Notes under the pieces: model-generated
Seen by the model: only the letters and a program-made list of their open reading frames with translations
Told to the model about the DNA's origin: nothing
The model's database searches: none
NCBI RefSeq assembly: GCF_001509555.1
Contig: NZ_LMAS01000008.1
Coordinates: forward strand, 62,001-126,000
Direction of reading: 5' to 3'
Source of the DNA: Bacillus sp. FJAT-29937
GTDB taxonomy: Bacteria; Bacillota; Bacilli; Bacillales; Cytobacillaceae
Length of the DNA stretch: 64,000 nucleotides
Program-made: the position numbers and the translations under genes
In this document: piece by piece, positions 19,243 to 27,526 of the stretch
How the letters are laid out: every line of letters starts with the position of its first letter
Position numbering within the stretch: position 1 is the stretch's first letter

Positions 19243-19470
19243 TAGGTAAACACTACTACATCAATTTGTCTGCGATCACCACCCAAGCCATGTGGAGTGC
19301 GTGGCGTTGATAGAGTTGAAATAGCTTGGTGGCAATAGATTTGTGTGTTTTACCCTAAATATTGAAGTGTGTTTTATGTTCCCTCGGACTAATGGTTCGG
19401 GGGATTTTTTTGACCCCAAGGGTCTAACTTTTACGCGGAATTAAGGGTATTCCAGTAATGTATATTTTTT
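19243..19470 (+). repeat. 228-bp direct repeat, copy 2 (right of the catabolic island)
   Basis: This is the partner of 3325-3552, in the same orientation and alignable end to end. The block from about 19303 to 19415 is nearly identical, including the CCCTCGGA...TTCGGGGG hairpin and T run. Changes cluster in the first 60 bases and around the last 50. Both copies stop matching after ATGTATATTTTT. The pair brackets the island. Confidence 0.8.
19385..19412 (+). terminator. Terminator-like hairpin inside repeat copy 2
   Basis: The same stem as in copy 1 (CCTCGGA with TTCGGGG) is followed by seven T residues. One loop base differs and the stem is kept. Confidence 0.55.
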
Positions 19471-19824
19471 CAAAGAGATTGAAGAATTTGATTATGGTCG
19501 GGCAGTAGTATAGAAAAAAGTCTATTTTGCAAGTACTTGTCACTTTGCTGGATAGCACAGAAATTGAGTGCCAAATTGACGAATGGTAAAAAGGCTTGGA
19601 GTTAGCCTCCAAGCCTAAATTGCCTATTAAACACAAAACTATATGGAGATCCATCAAAAATGGGGATTACTAATTTAAACCTAAATAAGAGGTAATTATC
19701 GTTGGGTATTATACTTTCTACTTAAATTATACCATTATTACAAAAGTATTTATAGACTGCTTTTTCCAAAAAAAACATACTATACTGTTATACATAAATC
19801 TAAAAATATGAGGTGTGTAGCAGT
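19471..19824. other. Gene-free stretch before arr
   Basis: Apart from the minus-strand terminator, I see only AT-rich sequence and a plausible arr promoter -10 (TATACT near 19780). No coding frame with a supported start is present. Confidence 0.5.
19592..19616 (-). terminator. Minus-strand terminator with no intact gene upstream
   Basis: AGGCTTGGAG and CTCCAAGCCT form a perfect 10-bp stem around five bases. Read on the minus strand it is followed by a T run, so it is shaped to stop leftward transcription. No intact minus-strand gene lies to its right before the Arr gene, so it may be left over from a lost gene. Confidence 0.6.
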
Positions 19825-20241
19825 ATGAACGACAAAAAAGATGTCTTAGATAATGGTCCTTTCTTTCATGGAACTAAAGCAGAACTGAAAATTGGAGATT
19901 TTTTGGAACCACAACACTTATCAAATTACCAAGATAAAAAATCCAACTATATTTATTTTACTGCGACATTAGATGCTGCTAAATGGGGCGCTGAATTAGC
20001 AACATTAAAATCAAAGGAAAGAATTTATATTGTAGAACCATTAGGCGATTTTGAAAATGATCCGAACTTAACTGACAAAAGATTTCCTGGAAACCCTACA
20101 CGTTCTTATAGGTCTAAATCTCCATTGAAAATAATAGCTGAATTAGGTTCATGGGAAAGACATTCCGATGAAGAAATAAATCATATGCTTACCTCTTTAA
20201 AAAGTTTACGTGAACAAGGAAAATATGTAATATACGATTAA
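19825..20241 (+). CDS. arr: NAD+--rifampin ADP-ribosyltransferase
   Basis: The 138-residue protein matches the small Arr family along its whole length. It shows GPFFHGTKAELKIGDFLEP at the N-terminus (the His of HGTKA contacts NAD), NYIYFTATLDAAKWGAELA in the middle, and RFPGNPTRSYRS with ELGSWERHSDEE near the end. Arr transfers ADP-ribose from NAD to rifamycins and inactivates them. The ATG at 19825 follows GAGGTG nine bases upstream. The gene stands alone and is common as an intrinsic gene in soil bacilli, so it does not by itself show transfer. Confidence 0.92.
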   Translation: MNDKKDVLDNGPFFHGTKAELKIGDFLEPQHLSNYQDKKSNYIYFTATLDAAKWGAELATLKSKERIYIVEPLGDFENDPNLTDKRFPGNPTRSYRSKSPLKIIAELGSWERHSDEEINHMLTSLKSLREQGKYVIYD

Positions 20242-20273
20242 TCCTTAAAATCTATAAATTCATGACTTAAGGG

Positions 20274-20293
20274 AACCAATCAATTTGGTTTTT
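20274..20293 (+). terminator. Short terminator after arr
   Basis: AACCAA pairs with TTGGTT around five bases and is followed by TTTC. The stem is weak but the position is right. Confidence 0.4.
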
Positions 20294-20398
20294 CAATTGA
20301 TCTTCTTCAGCAATCAAGCCATTTAACGGAATAAAGCAGAAGAAGTCATAAAAACATCGAAGTAGAAAATATATAATTTTAGAGGAAGTGTGATTGAT

Positions 20399-20887
20399 AT
20401 GTTTCATGCTAAAGATGTTTTAGCCGATCAGTTGTTAGCAAATGCGAACGACCCGAGCTTTTACGTTCCGTTTTCGGATGCAGTAGTAAACTTGTCAGAA
20501 GAAGAAGCTTTTTGGAAACCCAGCGATGAAAGTAACAGTATCGCTGAAATTGTTCAACATCTACTTTATTGGAATGAGACATGGCAAAAGAGGTACGAAA
20601 TAGCTCATGTGAATGCATTTGTGCCAATAGGTGATAATAATAAAAGCTTTATTGATCCGGAAAATAAAAGATTTGCTGACCTAAAAGAGTGCCTCCTGAA
20701 GGTTCTGCTTCGGTGGCAAGATCTGCTAACTGAAGAAAAGGTGGAGAGTGAAGTGAACGGTTTTCCACAGCCTGTAAAGTGGTGGGCGTTACTAGGAAAT
20801 ATATCTACCCATAACGCTTATCATATTGGACAAATTGTTTACATCAGAAAACAACTACAAAAGGGCTGGAAAACTACCATTAAATGA
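20399..20887 (+). CDS. DinB-like four-helix protein
   Basis: The 162-residue protein has the DinB/YfiT layout. An early histidine sits in EIVQHLLYWNETWQ near residue 50, and late histidines in NISTHNAYHIGQIVYIRKQL near residue 140 complete a likely three-His metal site. I use the ATG at 20399 because GAGGAAG lies about ten bases upstream, while the in-frame GTG at 20390 overlaps that site. Family members include bacillithiol or mycothiol transferases and damage-induced proteins of unknown role, and I cannot say which applies. Confidence 0.82.
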   Translation: MFHAKDVLADQLLANANDPSFYVPFSDAVVNLSEEEAFWKPSDESNSIAEIVQHLLYWNETWQKRYEIAHVNAFVPIGDNNKSFIDPENKRFADLKECLLKVLLRWQDLLTEEKVESEVNGFPQPVKWWALLGNISTHNAYHIGQIVYIRKQLQKGWKTTIK

Positions 20888-21501
20888 GATTGTGGGACAG
20901 TTTGCAATTCTTGTTCCTTCTACTATCTGGGGCGATTGGCCGATTTAACGCATAGATTGCTATGGTCGTGAACAAATAACGTCCCCCCTAGAAAAGCACA
21001 AATTTATCGTAAAATAAAAAATAATCATAATGAGGAATTACTTAAACTAGCAGAAAAATTGGAACAGGAAATTAACAAACTAACCTAGATTTGTAATGGT
21101 ATTGGTACCAGATTTCCAGTCGGAGCAGAATTAGTTATTGAAGGTGGCGTTACTGCACAATAACCAACTAGTTATTTCGTGGTTGCTTTAACTCTTATCA
21201 GAAACGGATTTTTTTTTATTTGATGCACGACTAATTTAGCTGTTCAATTTTTTTCATTCTTAAAATACGGTATATATGAAAAATCGCTGATGGATAAAAT
21301 CCACTGGTGATTTTTTTTTGATCCTGTTAGATTTCACCCACTTTTTCTTATTGAGCCAGGAATAGTTAATTTCAACCTCTCATAATTATGAAATATCAAA
21401 CGTTTGATTGATTTCCAGAATTATTGAGTAAAAAAGTTCTAACTTTAGAGATAGGAATTGGTGTATTAGAATTTCATTAACTTACCTTGGGGGGAATATG
21501 A
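20888..21501. other. Gene-free region with decayed coding fragments
   Basis: Two short stretches read like protein tails. 20972-21088 encodes RKIKNNHNEELLKLAEKLEQ and ends INKLT-stop; 21092-21163 encodes GIGTRFPVGAELVIEGGVTA and stops two residues later. Neither has a start. A hairpin with a T run at 21278-21320 (AAAATCGC...GATTTTTTT) may be a terminator. The rest should hold the tcyP promoter. The fragments suggest gene loss here. Confidence 0.4.
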
Positions 21502-22887
21502 ATGAATACCATTCTTATCATTATTAATATCGCTGTTTTACTTTTGCTTATTTTAGGCTTGTTCATTATGCAGAAAAAACATGTTTCGTTTTCAAAACGT
21601 GTGTTTACTGCACTAGGTTTAGGAATTATTTTTGGTTTTATTATTCATTTAGTTTATGGAACAACACATGAGGTTACAGCTAAATCGATTGGATGGTTTA
21701 ATGTCGTAGGAACTGGATACATGAAACTTCTACAAATGGTTGTCATGCCGCTTGTATTTATCTCGATTGTTGGAGCTTTTACAAAATTAAAGCTTACAAA
21801 AAACATTGGGAAAATTAGTGTCTTAGTCATTGGTATTTTACTAGGAACAACCGCTATTTCTGCGGCGATTGGTATTGGTTCCGCTTTAGGATTTGGTCTT
21901 GATGGTATTCACCTAGACGAGGGTGATGCGGAAAAGGCACGGAATGCCCAGTTGGTCGAACGTGTAGCTGGCGTTGAAAATATGACAATGCCGCAGCAGA
22001 TTCTGGAATTAATTCCGAGCAATCCTTTTCATGATTTAACAGGTGCCCGTCCAACCTCGACAATTGCTGTAGTAATCTTTGCAGCTTTCATTGGCATCGC
22101 TTTCTTAGGAGTCAAGCGTAAGAATCCTGAACATGCAGATTTCTTTGCGAAAATCATTGATGCGTTCTACTCGGTTATTATGAGAGTTGTCACGATGGTT
22201 CTTCGCCTTACACCATACGGGGTTTTAGCAATTATCACAAAAGTAACAGCAACGAGTGATTATGAAGCCATTGCGAAATTGGGAAAGTTTGTCATCGCCT
22301 CATATGTAGCGCTTATTCTTATGTTTATCGTGCATTTATTACTCATAATGTTTGCAAAACTCAGCCCGGTAAACTACGTGAAAAAAGCGATGCCGACCTT
22401 GACCTTTGCTTTTACATCTCGTTCTAGTGCGGGAACATTGCCATTGACTATTAAAACTCAAACGAAGGACTTTGGCGTTTCTGAAGGGATTGCCAACTTT
22501 GCAGGATCATTCGGTCTAACGATTGGCCAAAATGGCTGTGCTGGTATTTATCCGGCGATGTTAGCGGTCATGGTTGCGCCTGCAGCCGGCATTAACCCAA
22601 CAAGTCCAACATTTATTCTTACACTTATACTTGCTGTGGCCATTAGTTCATTTGGAGTTGCTGGTGTTGGTGGGGGAGCAACCTTTGCGGCCTTAATCGT
22701 ATTATCAGTTATGAATCTTCCAGTCGCCATAGTTGGGCTATTAATCTCTGTCGAACCGTTAATTGACATGGGACGTACAGCTCTAAACGTCAGCGGCGCC
22801 ATGACAGCGGGAGTTCTAACAGGAAAAGCAACCGGAGAAATTGAAAAAGAAGTCTATAATCAGCCAGACGTAGTCGAAGCGCAATAA
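21502..22887 (+). CDS. tcyP: Sodium/cystine symporter of the DAACS family (TcyP-like)
   Basis: This 461-residue membrane protein belongs to the dicarboxylate/amino acid:cation symporter family. It has the serine-rich re-entrant loop AFTSRSSAGTLPLTI near residue 310, NFAGSFGLTIGQNGCAG just after, and the glycine-rich GVAGVGGGATFAAL loop near residue 390. The N-terminus and length agree with TcyP, the L-cystine importer of Bacillus subtilis. A GGGGGGAATATG site leads into the ATG. A strong terminator follows, so it is monocistronic. Assignment to cystine rests on resemblance to TcyP and not on a specific motif. Confidence 0.88.
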   Translation: MNTILIIINIAVLLLLILGLFIMQKKHVSFSKRVFTALGLGIIFGFIIHLVYGTTHEVTAKSIGWFNVVGTGYMKLLQMVVMPLVFISIVGAFTKLKLTKNIGKISVLVIGILLGTTAISAAIGIGSALGFGLDGIHLDEGDAEKARNAQLVERVAGVENMTMPQQILELIPSNPFHDLTGARPTSTIAVVIFAAFIGIAFLGVKRKNPEHADFFAKIIDAFYSVIMRVVTMVLRLTPYGVLAIITKVTATSDYEAIAKLGKFVIASYVALILMFIVHLLLIMFAKLSPVNYVKKAMPTLTFAFTSRSSAGTLPLTIKTQTKDFGVSEGIANFAGSFGLTIGQNGCAGIYPAMLAVMVAPAAGINPTSPTFILTLILAVAISSFGVAGVGGGATFAALIVLSVMNLPVAIVGLLISVEPLIDMGRTALNVSGAMTAGVLTGKATGEIEKEVYNQPDVVEAQ

Positions 22888-22898
22888 CATCAATAATG

Positions 22899-22941
22899 AG
22901 GGTGTCAGGTACCATGAACATGGTGTCTGACGCCCTTTTTC
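22899..22941 (+). terminator. Rho-independent terminator after tcyP
   Basis: A long interrupted stem (GGGTGTCAG with CTGACGCCC, and ACCATG with CATGGT inside) is followed by TTTTT. Confidence 0.88.
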
Positions 22942-23069
22942 TATAATAGATTGCCTATGTTGTTAGCTTGAAAGTAGTTTATTTTACAATTTTAAATCAC
23001 TTTACGAAAAGTTGTCAGGGATTAAAGGCCTGTATGGATTTTTGGGCCGTTATGTAGTATTCCAAATCG

Positions 23070-23930
23070 TTAAGTAAATGTAATGTATTTTATTGCATTG
23101 TCAGGATATACCCCTTCTGTAAAATACCATTGCCAATATATATCCCCATCTTTCTTTCCAATTGAACCATCTAGTAAAATCCCTTCCATTGCCCGATTAC
23201 TATTTAGTCCTATTACAACATAATCTCGATGGTTCCATAAATCTGTTATTAGAGATGTATTTTCATTGGCACTGCTAATCTTAAAAATGCTATTAGTTGT
23301 ATCGTGAAATTGGCTGCTAACCTCTTTTATTATTTGGATATCGTGTAGGGGATTCCATTTTTCGCTTGCGTGGATTTGGGGAAAATGGAGTAAGAAGTGT
23401 GTATTTAGCAATTGTTCACACATTTTTAGTTGGGCATGATATTTTTCGATGTAATACTCAATGATGCGGGACCATGAGGTATTAGCTTTTCTGTCAAGCC
23501 ATCGGACAAATTTCCTTAGCTCAAGTAGAAACTTTTCAACTTCTTTTTTCTGTGGTGTAACACGCATATGTAGAGGAAAAATCGTAATAATCAGTTCTTC
23601 CCAAAACTCTGGCTGACAGTTTTCCCAAGAGGTGGGACAAGTATCTTCCAAGTAATAATTCATAAATGCAGAGATGATTCGGAGAAACTCATTTCTGTTT
23701 TGGTCTCGAGGCTTTTCACGTTTATACGCTATAAGATCCTTTCCGTAGTATTCAAATAAGCCTCGGTACCTCATGTTAAACTGTGAACTTAATTGAATAT
23801 TTTGGAGGAGTTCCTCGCGTTCCCGTTCGCTATTAATAGGGAAACTTCTTACATTGATTTGTGGAATAGCTCCACAGCAAGTTGCCTGATCCTTTCCGCT
23901 GCCACAATAACATAATAATAATCTTCTCAT
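23070..23930 (-). CDS. Uncharacterised protein with an N-terminal SEC-C-like zinc motif
   Basis: The 286-residue protein starts MRRLLLCYCGSGKDQATCCG, a CxCGSGK...CC pattern (C7, C9, C18, C19) resembling the SEC-C zinc-binding motif found at the end of SecA and in many small proteins. The remainder is helical and charged with no motif I recognise. It is transcribed away from the downstream defence operon, separated by 266 bases, and is not obviously part of it. A GAAGG site precedes the ATG at a long spacing. Confidence 0.65.
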   Translation of the reverse strand: MRRLLLCYCGSGKDQATCCGAIPQINVRSFPINSEREREELLQNIQLSSQFNMRYRGLFEYYGKDLIAYKREKPRDQNRNEFLRIISAFMNYYLEDTCPTSWENCQPEFWEELIITIFPLHMRVTPQKKEVEKFLLELRKFVRWLDRKANTSWSRIIEYYIEKYHAQLKMCEQLLNTHFLLHFPQIHASEKWNPLHDIQIIKEVSSQFHDTTNSIFKISSANENTSLITDLWNHRDYVVIGLNSNRAMEGILLDGSIGKKDGDIYWQWYFTEGVYPDNAIKYITFT

Positions 23931-24196
23931 AAAAAATATCAGCCTTCTTTCTTGTTAAGTTGTTAAAATGGGGAATTAAAACAGTGCAGGTAGGTAATAA
24001 CCGAAATGAATTTAGAGGGTTAATTGTATTATACATTATTAAGAAATAGTGCGTATCGATAATTCTGACAATTATGTGAATGATAACTGAATAGAGGAAT
24101 TACTTTGTAGCAAAACTTTACATAATTTGTTACTTTCACAAACAAAAGTTGCTCCTTTCACTATGATAAAATGGTACGTTAGAGGGGGATTAAAGA

Positions 24197-25474
24197 TTGA
24201 TAATTAATGTATGGAAGGATTATTTGTGTGAATATATTTTATTAAAAAATGAGGAACTTAATTTACTAGATATAAGAGAAAATAACGGGATTGTCGATAT
24301 CCCTGTTGTAAAAAAGACTTCCCGAACTAGAAGGGTAGTAGCTATGTTGACAGTTGGGATTAATAATAAACATGTACCACCTGATAATCTGGTAAAAGAT
24401 TTTACAAGCCCAAAGACAAAGAAACAGTTAGAACTCACTAATGAAACCTACGAGTGGATTCGGAATGGGTGGGTTATTAGAGAATACCGCTTGGCAAAAG
24501 ACGAGCGAACTGTGAAAAGCGAACAGTATCGAATGGGGCTGTCTTTATTCCAATATAAAAAGCAACTTGAGAACCAGCAGGAAATAGAAAAAAAAGAATT
24601 AATCTTGGAATTGAAAAATCAATGGATTAATACGTTGCAATCTTATTCTTCATCTAACCTTCAACGTAAAGAAAAACTTGATAGATTAAAAGACATTTTA
24701 GATACAATCATATCCAAAGAGACAATAAACCACATCAATACTACTTGGAGGTTCCAAAAGCAACTTCTATTTTTACACTTTTTAGTTGCTTTTTATCAAA
24801 TTTCAATGGTTGAACATCATTTTGATTGGAAGCAGATTGGAGCAAGGTATTATCGTAAAATTGGTGGCTCCAAGGAATTCGATTCCTATAAAAAAGAATA
24901 TATTGAAGCAGCTGAAGAGTTGCTTGAGTACCCACTGCATTTACTTGGACTAAGCAGTTTGGGTACGATTACGCCAATCTTTTTTACTGGATCAATGCAA
25001 GGTGGAAGTGTTTTATACAAGTATGGGCCAATCCATGCTACAACAGATTTAGCAGTTTTTTCGGAAGAATTTCAAACGGACGCTGAGGTTTTGTGGTTGG
25101 TAGAAAATCGAGGGATCTTAACACGGATAGCGTATGAGAAGGAATTTTTAATAGAATCAAGGAGTTTCATCTTAGGAGTCGATGGTCAGTTAAGGTCAGC
25201 ACACAGACGATTGATTGAACAGCTTGTTTCCAATGTGAAACAAGTGATTATTTGGACGGATGTTGATGAAGCTGGATTAATTATAGCAAAAGATATAGCG
25301 CAAATCGTACAAAAAAATCAGATAATAATTAAATGGGTTGTACCGCCTTTAGAAGTAATTCATCATTTAAAAGAGTTTGAATCACGATACGAAATGGCAA
25401 TACAACATCAAAAAGAAGAACAAGAGAAAGAGATTGGGGGTGTTGAACTGTGGAAAAAGTGGATCAGTCCTTAA
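24197..25474 (+). CDS. jetD: JetD-like Toprim nuclease subunit of a Wadjet system
   Basis: The 425-residue protein has a variable N-terminal half and a C-terminal half resembling the Toprim nuclease fold of Wadjet JetD and topoisomerase VI A. A glutamate sits in LVENRG (E303) and an acidic DxD pair in TDVDEAG (D355, D357), with GVDGQLRSAHRRL between them. In Wadjet systems JetD cuts circular plasmid DNA that has been reeled in by the JetABC motor. The TTG start is preceded by AGAGGGGG eight bases upstream. It overlaps jetA by 25 bases and leads the operon, whereas jetD is last in the best-known arrangement. The call rests mainly on context plus the Toprim residues. Confidence 0.8.
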   Translation: MIINVWKDYLCEYILLKNEELNLLDIRENNGIVDIPVVKKTSRTRRVVAMLTVGINNKHVPPDNLVKDFTSPKTKKQLELTNETYEWIRNGWVIREYRLAKDERTVKSEQYRMGLSLFQYKKQLENQQEIEKKELILELKNQWINTLQSYSSSNLQRKEKLDRLKDILDTIISKETINHINTTWRFQKQLLFLHFLVAFYQISMVEHHFDWKQIGARYYRKIGGSKEFDSYKKEYIEAAEELLEYPLHLLGLSSLGTITPIFFTGSMQGGSVLYKYGPIHATTDLAVFSEEFQTDAEVLWLVENRGILTRIAYEKEFLIESRSFILGVDGQLRSAHRRLIEQLVSNVKQVIIWTDVDEAGLIIAKDIAQIVQKNQIIIKWVVPPLEVIHHLKEFESRYEMAIQHQKEEQEKEIGGVELWKKWISP

Positions 25475-26853
25475 TTTCCATTTTTGACATGGATAGGGAA
25501 AAACCAGAGCTTCTTCAAACTATGCGTGACATGGCTGCATTAGCAGGTGTATTGAATGAATTAAGTGATAAAGAATCATTTCAGGCCCCAATAAATGTAC
25601 TGCGTTTTATACGGGTGCTAAATCTCATTAATCTAGAAGCACTTGGCATTACGGACCGAATCGAAAATGAGGACACGCTGTTTTATAGGTATCGCCACAC
25701 TTATGGCTATGACGAAGAGATGACCATTGAATACTTAAAGCACTTATCCTATGTATTGGGGAAGTTTAATTGGATAACGAAGACGGCGAAGCGAATTAAG
25801 ATGCGCGACCTAGGAAAGAGAATGATGGATGTTTTAATTCGATTGGCAAATGATTCGCTTGCTTATTATATGAATGACGAAGTAGCCAGATCGTTATTCC
25901 AAGCAAAAAGGGATGCGGAAATTAGTGAAGCGTATGATGACAAGGGCATTTCTGGTGGAAATAAATTAGCCAGTATGATTAAAAATGTCGAAGAAGCCAT
26001 TTCGTTACTCACTGAAAGAGAGTTAGAATATTTAGCTGATCGAAATGCATTGTCCCAAGTTGAAGTCATTCATCAATTGATGAAAGAATTGGAAACAAAA
26101 ATGGTCGAACGTCTGGCAAAATTTGAAACACTAGATCAGGAAATGGTGTTTTCTACTATTAAACAAAAAGGCATGATGGCCATTAGTGAAGGAACAAAGA
26201 TTAGCCTTGGTACCATTAACAAAATTCTTAAGTTCGCACATCTACAACAAACAGATTTTATTGAAACAATTCAACCAGAGTTACTAAGAAACTTTATTGT
26301 GCAATCGTTTGATCCACCTATTGGTTCGGACATCCCAAATGCACATCAAATCCTTAGTTTTATGGAACAAGGTCAGTACGAGGACGAAGAGATGGATGCT
26401 CTTTGGGTACCGGTTAAATTTGCTAGCCCCTTATCTCCTAACGCTATTGAAGAGGGAATCGCCTATATCGAAAATTATGAACCGTATACAGCAGAAATCG
26501 AAGAAGAAATAGGGGAAGATTTTCAAGAGATGGATGAAATTCCGGAGGATAGATTGGAAGAAATAATGGGTGATTCAAAATGGCAAATGACAAAACAAAT
26601 GATTCATACTGAGCATATTGAAAAATACCTAGACAAAGTTGAAGAAGCAGGATTAGATGAATTGGTTATTCAAGCCGGATCTTCTAAGTGGAGTGATGTA
26701 TTAAATGGTTTAATTGCAGTGTCTGCACTAGTTGCAAATAAAAAGGCGGATATTGATGAAAAAGCAAACCGAAAATTACAAGGTAATATAGAAGAAAGAG
26801 ATTGGAGGTGGGCAGAAGATGAACAAGGAAGCTATGGAATTAGAAAACGATGA
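25450..26853 (+). CDS. jetA: JetA-like kleisin subunit of a Wadjet system (MukF/MksF-like)
   Basis: The 467-residue protein is mostly helical and acidic, with winged-helix-like sequence in the first 110 residues. It ends in a charged tail (DERDW-type helix near residue 450) as expected of a kleisin bridging SMC heads. In SMC complexes of this class the kleisin links the JetC ATPase heads to the JetB subunits. The GTG start lies within jetD and follows GGGGGTG. Its end overlaps the jetB start by 35 bases. I rely on gene order and general character; no catalytic motif is expected. Confidence 0.75.
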   Translation: MEKVDQSLISIFDMDREKPELLQTMRDMAALAGVLNELSDKESFQAPINVLRFIRVLNLINLEALGITDRIENEDTLFYRYRHTYGYDEEMTIEYLKHLSYVLGKFNWITKTAKRIKMRDLGKRMMDVLIRLANDSLAYYMNDEVARSLFQAKRDAEISEAYDDKGISGGNKLASMIKNVEEAISLLTERELEYLADRNALSQVEVIHQLMKELETKMVERLAKFETLDQEMVFSTIKQKGMMAISEGTKISLGTINKILKFAHLQQTDFIETIQPELLRNFIVQSFDPPIGSDIPNAHQILSFMEQGQYEDEEMDALWVPVKFASPLSPNAIEEGIAYIENYEPYTAEIEEEIGEDFQEMDEIPEDRLEEIMGDSKWQMTKQMIHTEHIEKYLDKVEEAGLDELVIQAGSSKWSDVLNGLIAVSALVANKKADIDEKANRKLQGNIEERDWRWAEDEQGSYGIRKR

Positions 26854-27526
26854 AAATGAATACGTGAATGAAAATCCTTTGAATGCATTACAATCGATTC
26901 AAGGATTTTTAACTAAGGAAGAAGAGCTTGCTTTCATGCAAATTTTATTTTCCTCTTCTGCAACGATTCGAATGGGGAATTTTGGGCTTTCCCGTAAAGA
27001 TGTAGAGAGATTGCTTGGTGTAAATGGTGGGGAAGAATTTTTTTCTTTTTTAAAGCGAGTGAATCAAGCTGTTAGCCGTTATTTCAAAGTGATTTACGAT
27101 GAACGCAGAAATCAAGTAGTGGCACTTATGCGTGTTCCTGCAAAACAAGCTAGAAATGTGCTAAATAAGGAGAGCTTGGCAATTCTTATGTTTATTTTTT
27201 ATCATCAAGAAGTGTTACAGAATGAGTATACATTGTTCTCGCAATTAATAAATAGTTTCGGTCACGAATCCTTACAAGTGACAAGGAAAATTCAAGCAAA
27301 TTTAGATCCCTTGAAAAAAATAGGTGCAATCGAAATCTATGACACCAACTCGGATGAAGAGGCGTTTCAGCTAACAACGATTGGAGCAAATCTTTTTTCT
27401 GACTCGTTTTTACGAAGATATGCAGAATTCAGCCAATCCAATCAGCTCCATATGGAGGATGTTCTTCGGTTCTTTAAACGCTACAACATCAATGGAGGTG
27501 TGCCGGATGATACCATGGAGGCTTAG
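26819..27526 (+). CDS. jetB: JetB-like KITE/MksE subunit of a Wadjet system
   Basis: The 235-residue protein has the size of JetB/MksE-type subunits. It contains two winged-helix-like segments, one around residues 30-110 and one around 115-190 (ESLAILMFIFYHQEVLQNEY opens the second). These subunits bind the kleisin and DNA in the motor complex. The ATG follows GGAGGTGGGC, and its last 20 bases overlap jetC. A short insertion or deletion here would break three overlapping genes, so the intact overlaps argue that the operon is functional. Confidence 0.75.
   Translation: MNKEAMELENDENEYVNENPLNALQSIQGFLTKEEELAFMQILFSSSATIRMGNFGLSRKDVERLLGVNGGEEFFSFLKRVNQAVSRYFKVIYDERRNQVVALMRVPAKQARNVLNKESLAILMFIFYHQEVLQNEYTLFSQLINSFGHESLQVTRKIQANLDPLKKIGAIEIYDTNSDEEAFQLTTIGANLFSDSFLRRYAEFSQSNQLHMEDVLRFFKRYNINGGVPDDTMEA

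Noticed and set aside
23070..23930. The SEC-C-like gene as a fifth member of the Wadjet operon
   Set aside because: It is transcribed in the opposite direction, is separated by a 266-bp gap, and has no known place in such systems.
27381..27506. A 42-codon N-terminal extension of jetC
   Set aside because: It lies entirely inside jetB in another frame and has no ribosome binding site, whereas the ATG at 27507 has GGAGGTG and leads directly into the SMC ATPase domain.
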